A DNA stretch of 42,947 bases from Pirellulaceae bacterium (GTDB lineage: Bacteria; Planctomycetota; Planctomycetia; Pirellulales; Pirellulaceae): assembly GCA_024102795.1 (NCBI GenBank), contig JAGFJK010000321.1, positions 1-42,947 on the forward strand, given 5' to 3'. A program made the position numbers and the translations under genes. The notes beneath the pieces were generated by a model. The model had not been told where the DNA came from, ran no database searches, and saw only the letters and a list, made by a program, of their open reading frames with translations. Shown piece after piece: positions 1-7,444 of this stretch. Positions within the stretch are counted from its first letter, which is position 1. The number at the start of each line of letters is the position of its first letter.

Positions 1-800
1 ATGCCGCTCTCGATCGCCAACTGCTGACGCAGGCTGGCCAGGCGGCCGGCGTAAGGTGCTTGGGGCACCACGCCTCGCCCCACGTGCTGCAAGGCAAAGC
101 GGTATTTGGCCGGATCGTTGGCTTCGCGCAGCGTGGAGCGCAGCTTGCTCTCCAGCACGATCACCGGGCAACTGGCCGAGATGTAAGCCGAGGCATTCAA
201 GCCTCGCACCAGCGACTCGATGGCGTCCGACCCCAGCGCTTCAAAATCGGCTCGCGCCCGCTGGCCCGCTTCGCCGCCCAGTTGCCCAATGTCGTACAAG
301 ATGAAGTTGTGGACGATCTGGTCCGCGGGCGACGACGAATTTGCCAGCGATGCACCCGGCGACTCCCCGCCCACTGCCGTGGCGGTCCGCGGTGCACTCT
401 GACGTCCACGGCGCGGCGCGACCACTGTCAGCAGCACCGACCCGGTGGGAACCAGCGATGTCTCTTCACCGCGTCCCGTCCCCGAAACGCCGTAACTGAC
501 CAGCTCGATCGGCGTCGCGGCGGCCAGTTGGCTGGCCCCGTCGCTCGACCCGCCGATCGCCTCAAACCGCTGTGCGGCCGGCTCCTGTGGCAGGTCCTCG
601 ACCAGCGTATCAACGGTTTCGATCGTCACCAGCGCCTCCTCGCGCTGCTCGAGCTGCTCGCCCACATAGACCGCCAGCAGATTGCGGTCTTCGGCGGGCA
701 AAGTCAGCAAGGCCAGCACCAGCAGCCCCGCCAGGTGGACAACCAGGCTGATGAGCCAACTGGGAACGACCAAACCCGGATCTGAATACGGCCTGCTCAT
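1..800 (-). CDS. Membrane-anchored hypothetical protein, C-terminus cut off by window edge
   Basis: An open minus-strand frame starts at the ATG at 798-800, preceded by a GAGGAGAA ribosome-binding site, and runs off the left edge after 266 codons without a stop. The protein begins MSRPYSDPGLVVPSWLISLV and has one hydrophobic segment at about residues 11-34, so it is probably a single-pass inner-membrane protein with the rest in the periplasm. An acidic stretch and a Ser/Gly/Ala-rich linker follow. From about residue 185 there is a helical section resembling a HEAT-like repeat (RADFEALGSDAIESLVRGLN). The 'short N-terminus, TM, acidic linker' arrangement is frequent in planctomycetal envelope proteins that carry a VWA or repeat domain further on, but that part lies outside the window. 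The function cannot be named. Confidence 0.75.
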   Translation of the reverse strand, partial: MSRPYSDPGLVVPSWLISLVVHLAGLLVLALLTLPAEDRNLLAVYVGEQLEQREEALVTIETVDTLVEDLPQEPAAQRFEAIGGSSDGASQLAAATPIELVSYGVSGTGRGEETSLVPTGSVLLTVVAPRRGRQSAPRTATAVGGESPGASLANSSSPADQIVHNFILYDIGQLGGEAGQRARADFEALGSDAIESLVRGLNASAYISASCPVIVLESKLRSTLREANDPAKYRFALQHVGRGVVPQAPYAGRLASLRQQLAIESG

Positions 801-993
801 GCGACGATTCTCCTCGGCGGCAAGGTGTCCTACGCAGCACCAGTACGCCCGGAGCGCTTGAATGTTTCACGAAATCTGGCCAGAACTGCCGGACGAGGTG
901 GTCCCGAGCGGCTGGGCCGTCGTGCGGCACCGTCCACGGACCCCCGCAGTGTAGCGGGTTGGGTCGCCGTCGTGCAAGCAGAACAACTGCCGG

Positions 994-2370
994 TCAACGG
1001 CTGGGAGCTGCCGGGGTCGGCGGGGAGGCTGGCGTGCCAAGTCGGTACAGGTGCGTATCGCTGCGGTAGAACAACGCGCCGTCAATGGCGGCGGGCGAAG
1101 CCATTAGTTGGCCGTCGAGCGAATTTTCGGCGAGCAGTTCGAACTGTCGGCCGGGCTTCAGGACGTAGGTCGAACCCTCGCGGTTCGAAATGTAGATCCG
1201 ACCCTCGGCGTACAGGGGCGACGCCGAGAAGTTACCCGCCAGTCGATCCCGCCACACCTCCTCGCCCGTCTTGGCATCCAGGCAGGTCACGATGCCGTTG
1301 TCGCTGAACATGTACAGCTCGTCGCCCACCAGCAGCAGCGACGGCATCTTCGGCACCTGCCGGTCGTTGAACCACGCCACGTGCGTGGCCGTGACGTCGC
1401 CCTGCCCGTCGTAACGGACCGCCAGCAGCCGCGATTGCACAAAGCTGGTGCAAACGTATACCAGACCGTGCCCGACCAGCGGGCGAGGGACCGTGGAAAA
1501 CCCCAATTTGCCATAGCTGGCTCGCCACAGTTCGCGCCCGGTGGCTGGGTCGTACGAGTAGAGCCAGTCGGCGGCCGGCGAGAGCAACTGCCAGCGGCCG
1601 GCCAGTTCGAGCACCTGCGGAGTGCAGTAGGCTTTCTGATATTCTGGCTGCGGATGCATTTCGCCCGACCGCCGGGTCCGCCAGACCTCCTGCCCCGAAT
1701 GCTTGTCCAGGGCGACCACGAACTGCTGATCGATGCCGTCGAAATGGGCAATCAGCAGGTCCTGCCAGACCGCGGGCGAGGCGCCGGGGCCGTTCTGGTG
1801 GTTCACCTTAAGCTGCTGGTTCCGCCACAAGACCTGGCCGCTGGAAGTGTCCACGCATGCAATGCCGTACGAACCGAAGTGGCAATACAGCCGGCCGGCT
1901 TCCAGTACGGGCGTGGGTGATGCGTAGCTGTTCAATGCGTGAATCGGCTCCGGCGCGTCCACTTGAAACAGCTCGACGTCGTGCAGCAGTTTTCCGGATT
2001 CGCGGTGGACGCAGATGGCTCGCAAGTTGACGCTGGCCGCCAGGTCCAGCAGGTTCGCGTCGCGGCGGCCGGCGAACGAACGCTGCTTCTGTTCGTCGCT
2101 GGCCGAGGTGGTGATTGCCGTGGTCATCCAGATCTGCTCGCCGCCGATCACGGGCGAAGACCAGCCGCGTCCGGGAACTGGCGTCTTCCAGACCACGTTC
2201 TCGGTTTCGCTCCACTTGCCAGGCAAACCGGTCGCGTCCGAGTGTCCCTGGCCGTCTGGGCCGCGGAACTGGGGCCATTCCAGCGGTGCCGCGGCTGCGG
2301 GCATGGTGCACAGCAGGCCCAGGCAGAAGCACAGCATGGCCAGGCGGAGAATGGTAGCTCGCTGCGGCAT
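994..2370 (-). CDS. Secreted PQQ-binding-like beta-propeller protein
   Basis: A 458-residue protein. The ATG at 2368-2370 is chosen because a GAGG lies just upstream and the protein then opens with a clean signal peptide (MPQRATILRLAMLCFCLGLL, ending near AAA-AP). A longer reading to 2436 is possible but would bury the signal. The mature part starts with WPQFRGPDGQGHSDATGLPG, the typical opening of planctomycetal PQQ-like/BamB-like propellers. Repeated blades follow (W+TP.PG.GWSSPV, GKLLHDVELF, SGQVLWRNQQL, TGRELWRASYG, TGEEVWRDRLAG). The 'A/S-T/K-G-x-x-x-W-R' pattern is the tryptophan docking motif of eight-bladed quinoprotein-type propellers. I see no evidence for bound PQQ or catalysis. 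In this group such proteins are usually structural or of unknown role. It stands alone on the minus strand. Confidence 0.88.
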   Translation of the reverse strand: MPQRATILRLAMLCFCLGLLCTMPAAAAPLEWPQFRGPDGQGHSDATGLPGKWSETENVVWKTPVPGRGWSSPVIGGEQIWMTTAITTSASDEQKQRSFAGRRDANLLDLAASVNLRAICVHRESGKLLHDVELFQVDAPEPIHALNSYASPTPVLEAGRLYCHFGSYGIACVDTSSGQVLWRNQQLKVNHQNGPGASPAVWQDLLIAHFDGIDQQFVVALDKHSGQEVWRTRRSGEMHPQPEYQKAYCTPQVLELAGRWQLLSPAADWLYSYDPATGRELWRASYGKLGFSTVPRPLVGHGLVYVCTSFVQSRLLAVRYDGQGDVTATHVAWFNDRQVPKMPSLLLVGDELYMFSDNGIVTCLDAKTGEEVWRDRLAGNFSASPLYAEGRIYISNREGSTYVLKPGRQFELLAENSLDGQLMASPAAIDGALFYRSDTHLYRLGTPASPPTPAAPSR

Positions 2371-2706
2371 GATCAACCTCAAGGCTTGGCGGGCGGGGCA
2401 GAACGTCGGCTGCCGGCGGGCAGGCGGCTGCGTCAAGGCTGGAATCCCCCTCCTACGGTAACCGCGACCCCGCGAGCCGGCAAGACGGGCTCATTGTAGC
2501 CCGATTGTCCTCAATCGGGTCTTCTCCGGCATTCGCCGGAGCGATTGGGGACAATCGCTCTACACAGAGTAGCCCGATTGTCCTCAATCGGGTCTTCTCC
2601 GGCATTCGCCGGAGCGATTGTTACAAACTGGATACGCTGTCGAGACCGATCGACGGCTATGCTACGCAATGTTACATTTCAACTGCCATCCCAGGGAGAG
2701 ATTCGC
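2371..2706. other. Intergenic region between divergent genes, with hairpin repeats
   Basis: There is no credible gene here. The stretch holds the leader of the minus-strand propeller gene, two copies of a hairpin-rich repeat (listed separately), and the leader of the small LRR ORF, whose ribosome-binding site is GGGAGAG at about 2695-2701. No sigma-70 promoter with both boxes was convincing. Confidence 0.6.
2496..2620. repeat. Two direct copies of a 52-bp hairpin-rich intergenic repeat
   Basis: Copy 1 is 2496-2547 and copy 2 is 2569-2620; they are identical over 52 bp and spaced 73 bp apart. Each contains two perfect stem-loops, CCCGATTG-TCCT-CAATCGGG and CTCCGGC-ATTC-GCCGGAG. Between the copies a third hairpin, GCGATTG-GGGA-CAATCGC (2541-2558), repeats the GATTG theme. 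This looks like a REP/MITE-type intergenic element, but no transposase or target-site duplication is visible. Confidence 0.85.
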
Positions 2707-3180
2707 ATGGCCCGACGATCGCTGCTCCGCCGCTGCACTCGCTTCAGTCTGCGCAGTCTGGTGGTGATGATGATCACGAGCGGTGTGGCGGCCGGTGGGA
2801 CGGGAAGCGCGTGGTTGGAGTACCAACGAGAACAGACAGCCTTAGCGACGCTGAGCAGCCTTTCGCCGTCCATGGTCCAGCGGCAGGGCGTCGTACTGCT
2901 ATTATTGTGAACGACCACATCTGTCGTCCGCGTGTCGGACGAACCGCTGGGGCCGGCGTGGAGCCGGCCGGTACTGCGCTGGACTGGTCTGAGGTTCCTG
3001 CAGCGGGTTACCGAGCTGGAGCTGGAAGGTCCAGCGATGAACGATCAAGTTGTCCCGTTGGTGCAGCAGTTCCGACAACTTGAAGTCCTGCGGCTGGGCC
3101 GGCGCTGTGCAGTGAGCGAAGCGAGTCTGGCTCGGTTGCGCGCCAGTTCGCCGCAACTGCGGATCGAGACTTCGAGCTGA
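2707..3180 (+). pseudogene. Small leucine-rich-repeat protein gene interrupted by an in-frame TGA
   Basis: The ATG at 2707 follows a GGGAGAG ribosome-binding site and opens a 67-codon frame ending in TGA at 2908-2910. The same frame then continues open to the TGA at 3178-3180 with sensible protein (SVVRVSDEPLGPAWSRPVLR... LQRVTELELEG... FRQLEVLRLGR). Read through, the product is 157 residues plus the suppressed codon. It has an Arg-rich N-terminus and membrane segment (RRCTRFSLRSLVVMMITSG) and an LRR-like end. The N-terminus matches a planctomycetal family beginning 'RRW.RFSLRTLLV', in which LRRs follow the membrane segment, so the two halves belong to one gene. A TGG-to-TGA change in 'LLLLxTTTS' would explain the break. 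A GTG at 2932 could restart translation. I call it a probable pseudogene; a sequencing error or restart cannot be excluded. Confidence 0.6.
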
Positions 3181-3214
3181 CAGGCTCCACGATTGGAATC
3201 CCGAAGGAACTCGA

Positions 3215-3970
3215 ATGGCCAGCGGCACGAGCGGCGAGTTTACCGACCGCCAGGCGATTGTGACGGGCGGCACCAGCGGCATCGGGCAAGCGGTGGCCGG
3301 CGCGTTGCAAAGGGCCGGATGCCGAGTGCTGGTGACCGGGCATACTCGGGACGAAGTGCGGCGATTCCACGAGTCGCAGTCGGTCGTTGCCGAAGGCCGC
3401 CCGTTCGAGGCCGTGGAGCTGGATGTGGGCGATCCTGAAGCGGTGCGCGGGCTGGCCGAGAGTGTGGCCGAGTTGCAGATCCTGGTTAATTGCGCGGGGA
3501 CGATCGAGCGTGAGGGCCGCGAACACGATCCCGCTGTGTTCGCTCGCGTGGTGGATGTGAACCTGAATGGCACCATGCGCGCCTGCTCGGCATTTCGCCC
3601 GCACCTGGTCGCCAGCCGCGGCTGTATCGTCAACACCGCCTCGATGCTGAGCATTTTCGGCAGCGGCCACGTGCCGGCGTACAGCGCGAGCAAGGGAGGC
3701 ATCGTGCAACTGACCCGTTCGCTGGCGATTGCCTGGGCCCGGGAGGGCGTGCGAGTGAACGCGGTGGCGCCGGGCTGGATCGAGACCCCGCTGACTCGGC
3801 CGCTGGTCGACGACGCCGCTCGGCGCGACGAGATCATCCGCCGTACGCCGCTGGGCCGTTGGGGGCGGCCTGACGACGTGGCCGGCGCCGTGCTGTTTCT
3901 CTGCTGCGACGCCGCGCGGTTCATTACTGGCGTGGTGCTGCCGGTCGATGGCGGCTATTCGATTTGTTGA
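3215..3970 (+). CDS. SDR-family NAD(P)-dependent oxidoreductase
   Basis: 251 residues, the normal length for a classical short-chain dehydrogenase/reductase. The ATG at 3215 follows AAGGA. Visible motifs are the nucleotide-binding TGGTSGIG (17-24), NCAG (92-95), the VNLNG asparagine (116), the catalytic Ser143 in NTASM, and YSASK with Tyr156 and Lys160. The C-terminal VNAVAPGWIETPLT and the closing ITGVVLPVDGG are also typical. The enzyme should be a cytoplasmic Rossmann-fold dehydrogenase of the FabG-like branch. His/Thr after the second strand (VTGHTRD) does not settle NAD versus NADP. The substrate is unknown. A cupin dioxygenase-like gene follows 278 bp downstream on the same strand, which hints at, but does not prove, a shared catabolic role. 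Confidence 0.93.
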   Translation: MASGTSGEFTDRQAIVTGGTSGIGQAVAGALQRAGCRVLVTGHTRDEVRRFHESQSVVAEGRPFEAVELDVGDPEAVRGLAESVAELQILVNCAGTIEREGREHDPAVFARVVDVNLNGTMRACSAFRPHLVASRGCIVNTASMLSIFGSGHVPAYSASKGGIVQLTRSLAIAWAREGVRVNAVAPGWIETPLTRPLVDDAARRDEIIRRTPLGRWGRPDDVAGAVLFLCCDAARFITGVVLPVDGGYSIC

Positions 3971-4042
3971 AAGGCAGCTCGAACGCGCATTCTGCAAAGG
4001 CCACTCCCTGCGGGTACTGCCCGTGAAGACTGCCGCCCGGTG

Positions 4043-4105
4043 GTCGCCTTTCGCACCGCGATCGTAGCGCGCGAATAGTCGTCTTTCGCACCGCGAACGT
4101 AGCGC
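4043..4105. repeat. Imperfect direct repeat, 28 bp x 2
   Basis: GTCGCCTTTCGCACCGCGAT begins copy 1 (4043-4070). Copy 2 (4078-4105) differs at two of 28 positions; the period is 35 bp. Both end in CGTAGCGC. It lies in the gap between the SDR and cupin genes, next to another dispersed repeat, so the gap is an accumulation site for small non-coding repeats. Confidence 0.7.
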
Positions 4106-4160
4106 CTAAGCTGGTACCAGGTAGGCGTCGCCACGTTCCACGACAACCGTGGCCCCCATG

Positions 4161-4217
4161 TAGCCCGACGCGTCAGCGAGGGAGCAGCGGCCGGCGGCGG
4201 CTTCCCGCTTACGCCTC
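4161..4217 (+). repeat. Dispersed intergenic repeat, TAGCCCGACGCGTCAGCGAG type
   Basis: The element begins TAGCCCGACGCGTCAGCGAG (4161-4180) and has a right part reading CTTCCCGCTTACGCCTC (4201-4217). A second copy in the opposite orientation lies at 30910-30971, with one mismatch in the first 23 bases and a similar right part (CCTTCCGCGTAAGCTTCGGG when reversed). It ends about 30 bp before the cupin start codon, so it may sit in that gene's leader. Confidence 0.7.
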
Positions 4218-4248
4218 CAGCGAACCCAGACACGACGGAGCATTCCTC

Positions 4249-4737
4249 ATGAACAATCACCTGGCGACCGGGCATCTGGTGGCGGAGATGGCGATCGCGG
4301 CGGTGCCGGACGACGAGCGGCTGTGGGTGCCGCAGGCGGAGAACGTCTGGTTTCGGCCGCTGCTGTTGAACACGGTGCAGGGCGAGTGGGTGAATCTGCT
4401 CAAGGTGCGGCGCAGCGGGGTGCTCAGCCGGCATCGCCACCCGGCGCCGGTGCACGGGTACGTGATCGAGGGCCGCTGGAGGTACCTGGAGCACGACTGG
4501 GAGGCCCGTGCGGGGATGTATGTGTTCGAGCCGCCGGGGGAAATCCACACGCTGGTCGTCGACGACGACGTGGAGCAGATGATCACGCTGTTTCACGTCT
4601 GCGGGGCCCTGGTCTATTATGATTCGCAGGACCGTCCGATCGGACACGACGACGTGCACACCAAGATCCAGATGTGCCGCCAGCATTTCGCGCGCGTCGG
4701 CCTGGGAGAGAATTTCGTCGACCAGTTCATCCGCTAG
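4249..4737 (+). CDS. Cupin protein, 2,4'-dihydroxyacetophenone dioxygenase-like
   Basis: 162 residues, a single cupin barrel. The N-terminal half has the phrase ENVWFRPLLLNTVQGEWVNL, and the first cupin motif reads SRHRHPAPVHGYVIEG. Candidate metal ligands are His62, His64, His69 and Glu74. The second motif is PPGEIHTLVV with His100. This combination and length match the ChrR-like/2,4'-dihydroxyacetophenone dioxygenase family, whose members bind iron (or zinc) and cleave C-C bonds beside a carbonyl or act as sensors. A soluble cytoplasmic enzyme is expected because no signal peptide is present. The true substrate is not evident. It lies 61 bp upstream of the cyclase-like gene on the same strand, so the two may be co-transcribed. 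Confidence 0.82.
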   Translation: MNNHLATGHLVAEMAIAAVPDDERLWVPQAENVWFRPLLLNTVQGEWVNLLKVRRSGVLSRHRHPAPVHGYVIEGRWRYLEHDWEARAGMYVFEPPGEIHTLVVDDDVEQMITLFHVCGALVYYDSQDRPIGHDDVHTKIQMCRQHFARVGLGENFVDQFIR

Positions 4738-4798
4738 CGGCCGCGGCGGGATGCGGCAAGCGCTGCGGAACCATGGAACTTTCACCGGAGGGTTGGCC

Positions 4799-5731
4799 AT
4801 GAAGTACGATCCGCGACAGGCTGGTGAGGAGCGACGTGCCCGGCGGCGCGAGGAGGATCGGCGGCCGTACCTGGAGCGGCTGGCCGCCTCGCGGCTCAAG
4901 CCGCTGGACTTTCGCGAGACGCTGTCCATCCGCCGGCAGGACATCGCCGTGTTTCGCGCGGCGGCCGCGGCCTTCGACCACATCATCATCGTGCGGGCCA
5001 CCAACCAGCAGTCGCTGGCCTACGTGGGGCGCAAGGGGTTCGCCCCCAAGCCGATCGACTGCAAGCCGAAGACGGCCGATGCCCACACGTTCGCCGCCGG
5101 GCACCAGGTTTATTCGGCCGGCCTGGTGGTCGATCCCACGCTGACCGGCGACGGGGCGTTTCTACAGGAGAGCAAGCGGCAGTCGGCGCGCGACGCCTGG
5201 AAGGGGTTTCTCAAGGACAAGACTCCGGCGGAGATCGAGCAGAAGGTCTTCTGGCGGCGGGGAAGCAGCGGCGGGATGCGAGGCTTCTTCGCGGTCGATA
5301 CGTACTTGACCAGCGAATACTATGGTTGCCTGATGGTCAGCGAACAGGAGCGGCCGTCGCGCGACTTCCGGCTATCGGTGCAGGAGTGGCAGGATTTCAA
5401 GCAGAAGCACATGGCCTACATTCACGGGGATTACGACCTGTACGGCCTGATCGACATGAGCACCGACGAGAAAGTTGTCCACGACGGCATGCTGCGCGGG
5501 ATTCGCCACGTGTACACGCATCGCTTTCCGGAAATCCAGGAGTTTCTCAACAACGGGATCGGCGCGGCGATGGTCCAGCATGGCGCTCAGGACAACCTCG
5601 GACACCAGGACGACGAACTGTACGTCTTCACGCCGCTGGGGGCGTACTGGCTGCGGGAGACGGCCGACGCGATTCGGGAGATCTATGAGCTGGTCTGGGG
5701 GCAAGGCGACGGGTTCGTCGTCCGGAAGTAG
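4799..5731 (+). CDS. Putative class II (CyaA/ExoY/edema-factor-like) nucleotidyl cyclase
   Basis: 310 residues. The ATG at 4799 is chosen over a longer reading because CGGAGGG precedes it. The order of conserved residues follows the bacterial cyclase toxins. IIIVRATNQQS (Arg66, Asn69, Ser72) resembles their 'FR.vN..S' segment. Lys84 and Lys91 in PKPIDCKPKTAD are seven apart, as are the ATP-binding lysines K58/K65 of CyaA and K346/K353 of edema factor, and an AG (100-101) follows as in 'DWGP.AG'. GDYDLYGLID supplies Asp211 and Asp213, the metal-binding D-x-D (D188/D190 in CyaA). MVQHGAQDN supplies His261 and Asn266, like 'HGTEQ(N/D)N', but one residue shorter, followed by DDELYVFTPLG as in 'DNEIF'. 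No signal peptide, calmodulin-binding insertion or translocation domain is visible. It could be an intracellular cyclase, an effector or an inactive relative. Confidence 0.6.
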   Translation: MKYDPRQAGEERRARRREEDRRPYLERLAASRLKPLDFRETLSIRRQDIAVFRAAAAAFDHIIIVRATNQQSLAYVGRKGFAPKPIDCKPKTADAHTFAAGHQVYSAGLVVDPTLTGDGAFLQESKRQSARDAWKGFLKDKTPAEIEQKVFWRRGSSGGMRGFFAVDTYLTSEYYGCLMVSEQERPSRDFRLSVQEWQDFKQKHMAYIHGDYDLYGLIDMSTDEKVVHDGMLRGIRHVYTHRFPEIQEFLNNGIGAAMVQHGAQDNLGHQDDELYVFTPLGAYWLRETADAIREIYELVWGQGDGFVVRK

Positions 5732-5803
5732 GAGACTTCCCGCGGCCATTCGCGTTCCCGCGGGTGAGCCCGGTCGGGGTAGAAATTGTTGGGGGAGAAC
5801 GGC

Positions 5804-5809
5804 TATAAT
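5804..5809 (+). promoter_or_regulatory. Possible -10 element upstream of the DUF1501 gene
   Basis: A perfect TATAAT lies 81 bp upstream of the DUF1501 start codon in an otherwise GC-rich gap (GGCTATAATCGC). No good -35 box is found at 16-18 bp, so this is only a weak promoter call. Confidence 0.3.
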
Positions 5810-5890
5810 CGCCGAGATAACGTTAGGTCCGGGCCGGCCCGCCATCGGTGGGGGCCAGCCAGATTGCACCGCGCCGCGGGGAGAAGACGC

Positions 5891-7261
5891 ATGCTGACGA
5901 TTCTGGATCGGGTGGACCGCAAGTCCGGGTTTTGTGATGGCTGGTCGCGGCGCGGTTTCTTGAAGATTGGCGGAGCGGTACTGGGCGGGATGTCGTTGCC
6001 GAGCCTGTTGGAGCTGGAGGCGGCGGCCGGTACGGGCCGTTCGCACAAGGCGATCATCAATATCTATTTGCCGGGCGGGCCGTCGCACATCGACATGTGG
6101 GACCTCAAGCCGAACGCTCCGGTGGAGATTCGCGGCGAGTTTGATCCGATCAGCACGAGCGTGCCGGGGATTCAAATCTGTGAGTTGTTTCCGCGGATCG
6201 CATCGATGATGGACAAGTTCGCCATCATTCGCACGATCAGCGATTCCGACGGGCGGCACGATGGCTATCAGTGCATGACGGGCCGCCGGGTGGATGACCG
6301 GGGTCCGAGCGGCGGCTGGCCGAGTGCCGGGGCGTGGGTCTCGCGACTGGCGGGCCCAGCCAACGACGCGGTGCCGGCGAACTTGGCGATGATGTACCAG
6401 ACGGGCAACCGCACCTGGGGCGAACCGGGCGAGGCGGGCTTCCTGGATCCGGGTCACAATCCGTTCAACCTGGTCGGCCGCAAGGCGCGGGAGAAGGCCG
6501 ACAACATGGTGTTGCAGGGCATCTCGCTGCGGCAGTTGCAGGACCGGGCTCGGCTCCGCGATTCGCTGGACCGCTACCGCCGCCAGGTGGACACGCTGGC
6601 GAAAATGCACGAGGTGGATGCGTATCTGGAGCAGGCGCTGGGGATCCTGACCGATTCGAAGCTGGGCGACGCGCTGGACCTGTCCAAGGAGGACCCGCGG
6701 ATCCTGGAGCGGTACGGCAAGAGCGACGAGCGGTTCCAGCGGGACGGCGCGCCGCGGATGATCGAGAACTTCTGTATCGCTCGGCGGCTGGTCGAGGCGG
6801 GTGCTCGTTACGTGGCGCTCAACTACGGCCGCTGGGACTGGCACGGCGGCGACGGGATGAATTTCCCGATGTCCCGCGAGGAGTTCCCGCTGCTGGACCA
6901 GGGCTTGTCGGCGCTGGTCACGGATCTGCACGAGCGGGGGTTGGACCGCGACGTGTCGGTGGTGATGTGGGGCGAGTTTGGCCGCACGCCGAAGATCAAC
7001 CAGAACAATAGCCGGGACCACTGGCCGACGGTCAATGCTGCGGTGCTGGCGGGTGGCGGGATGCGGACCGGGCAGGTGATTGGCGAGACGAACAAGAATG
7101 CCGAGCATCCGGTAAAGCGGCCGGTGAAGTTCCAGGAAATTTTCGCCACGCTGTACCACAACCTGGGCCTGGACGCTCACCGCGACCGCGTCTTCGACGG
7201 CGCCGGCACCCCCCGCTACCCGGTCGATCCGGGCAACGAGCCGCTGCCGGAGCTGATCTGA
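5891..7261 (+). CDS. DUF1501 protein, Tat-exported
   Basis: 456 residues with a twin-arginine signal (SRRGFLKIGG, 19-28) followed by a hydrophobic segment to about residue 45. The start at 5891 follows GGGGAGAAG. The body has the DUF1501 landmarks: INIYLPGGPSHIDMWDLKP, the GEFDPI segment, FPRIASMMDKFAIIRT, DGRHDGYQCMTGR, a DWHGG turn, VVMWGEFGRTPKIN, and DHWPTVNAAVLAGGGMR with a C-terminal GxPRYPVDPG. The family is related to the alkaline-phosphatase/sulfatase superfamily, is greatly expanded in planctomycetes, and is usually paired with a DUF1549/DUF1553 cytochrome-type protein. No such partner is next to it here. The enzyme activity of the family is not established. Export in folded form by Tat to the periplasm is likely. 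Confidence 0.93.
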   Translation: MLTILDRVDRKSGFCDGWSRRGFLKIGGAVLGGMSLPSLLELEAAAGTGRSHKAIINIYLPGGPSHIDMWDLKPNAPVEIRGEFDPISTSVPGIQICELFPRIASMMDKFAIIRTISDSDGRHDGYQCMTGRRVDDRGPSGGWPSAGAWVSRLAGPANDAVPANLAMMYQTGNRTWGEPGEAGFLDPGHNPFNLVGRKAREKADNMVLQGISLRQLQDRARLRDSLDRYRRQVDTLAKMHEVDAYLEQALGILTDSKLGDALDLSKEDPRILERYGKSDERFQRDGAPRMIENFCIARRLVEAGARYVALNYGRWDWHGGDGMNFPMSREEFPLLDQGLSALVTDLHERGLDRDVSVVMWGEFGRTPKINQNNSRDHWPTVNAAVLAGGGMRTGQVIGETNKNAEHPVKRPVKFQEIFATLYHNLGLDAHRDRVFDGAGTPRYPVDPGNEPLPELI

Positions 7262-7263
7262 GC

Positions 7264-7281
7264 GAGAGCGTTGTCGCTCTC
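7264..7281 (+). terminator. Stem-loop just after the DUF1501 stop codon
   Basis: GAGAGCG-TTGT-CGCTCTC forms a perfect 7-bp stem immediately after the TGA. There is no T-tract, so it is at best a weak or factor-assisted terminator. Confidence 0.35.
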
Positions 7282-7444
7282 ATGGTGGTGATGGGCCTCC
7301 GGCCGGTCAGTCTTTGGTGGTGATGGGCAAGACAGCCTGTCCCCCCTCCTAGTTGCCACTCGCAATCGGTGACCTATAGTCGTCGTAGCAGGCGCGTGAC
7401 CGCGCGCGCTTTCCACGAAGGCTCGATCCGAAGCGAGTGAAGAC

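Noticed and set aside
2496..2620. CRISPR array
   Set aside because: Only two repeat copies, each with internal hairpins, a 21-bp spacer and no cas gene; a REP-type element fits better.
2908..2910. Reading the in-frame TGA of the LRR gene as selenocysteine
   Set aside because: The surrounding residues (LLLL-x-TTTS) are not a redox context, the family shows no Cys here, and no clear hairpin follows. A nonsense mutation is the simpler view.
5372..7180. 602-codon open frame on the minus strand opposite the DUF1501 gene
   Set aside because: Arg/Pro/Gln/His-rich with no domain pattern. It mirrors the codon bias of a GC-rich plus-strand gene that has a Tat signal and a complete family signature.
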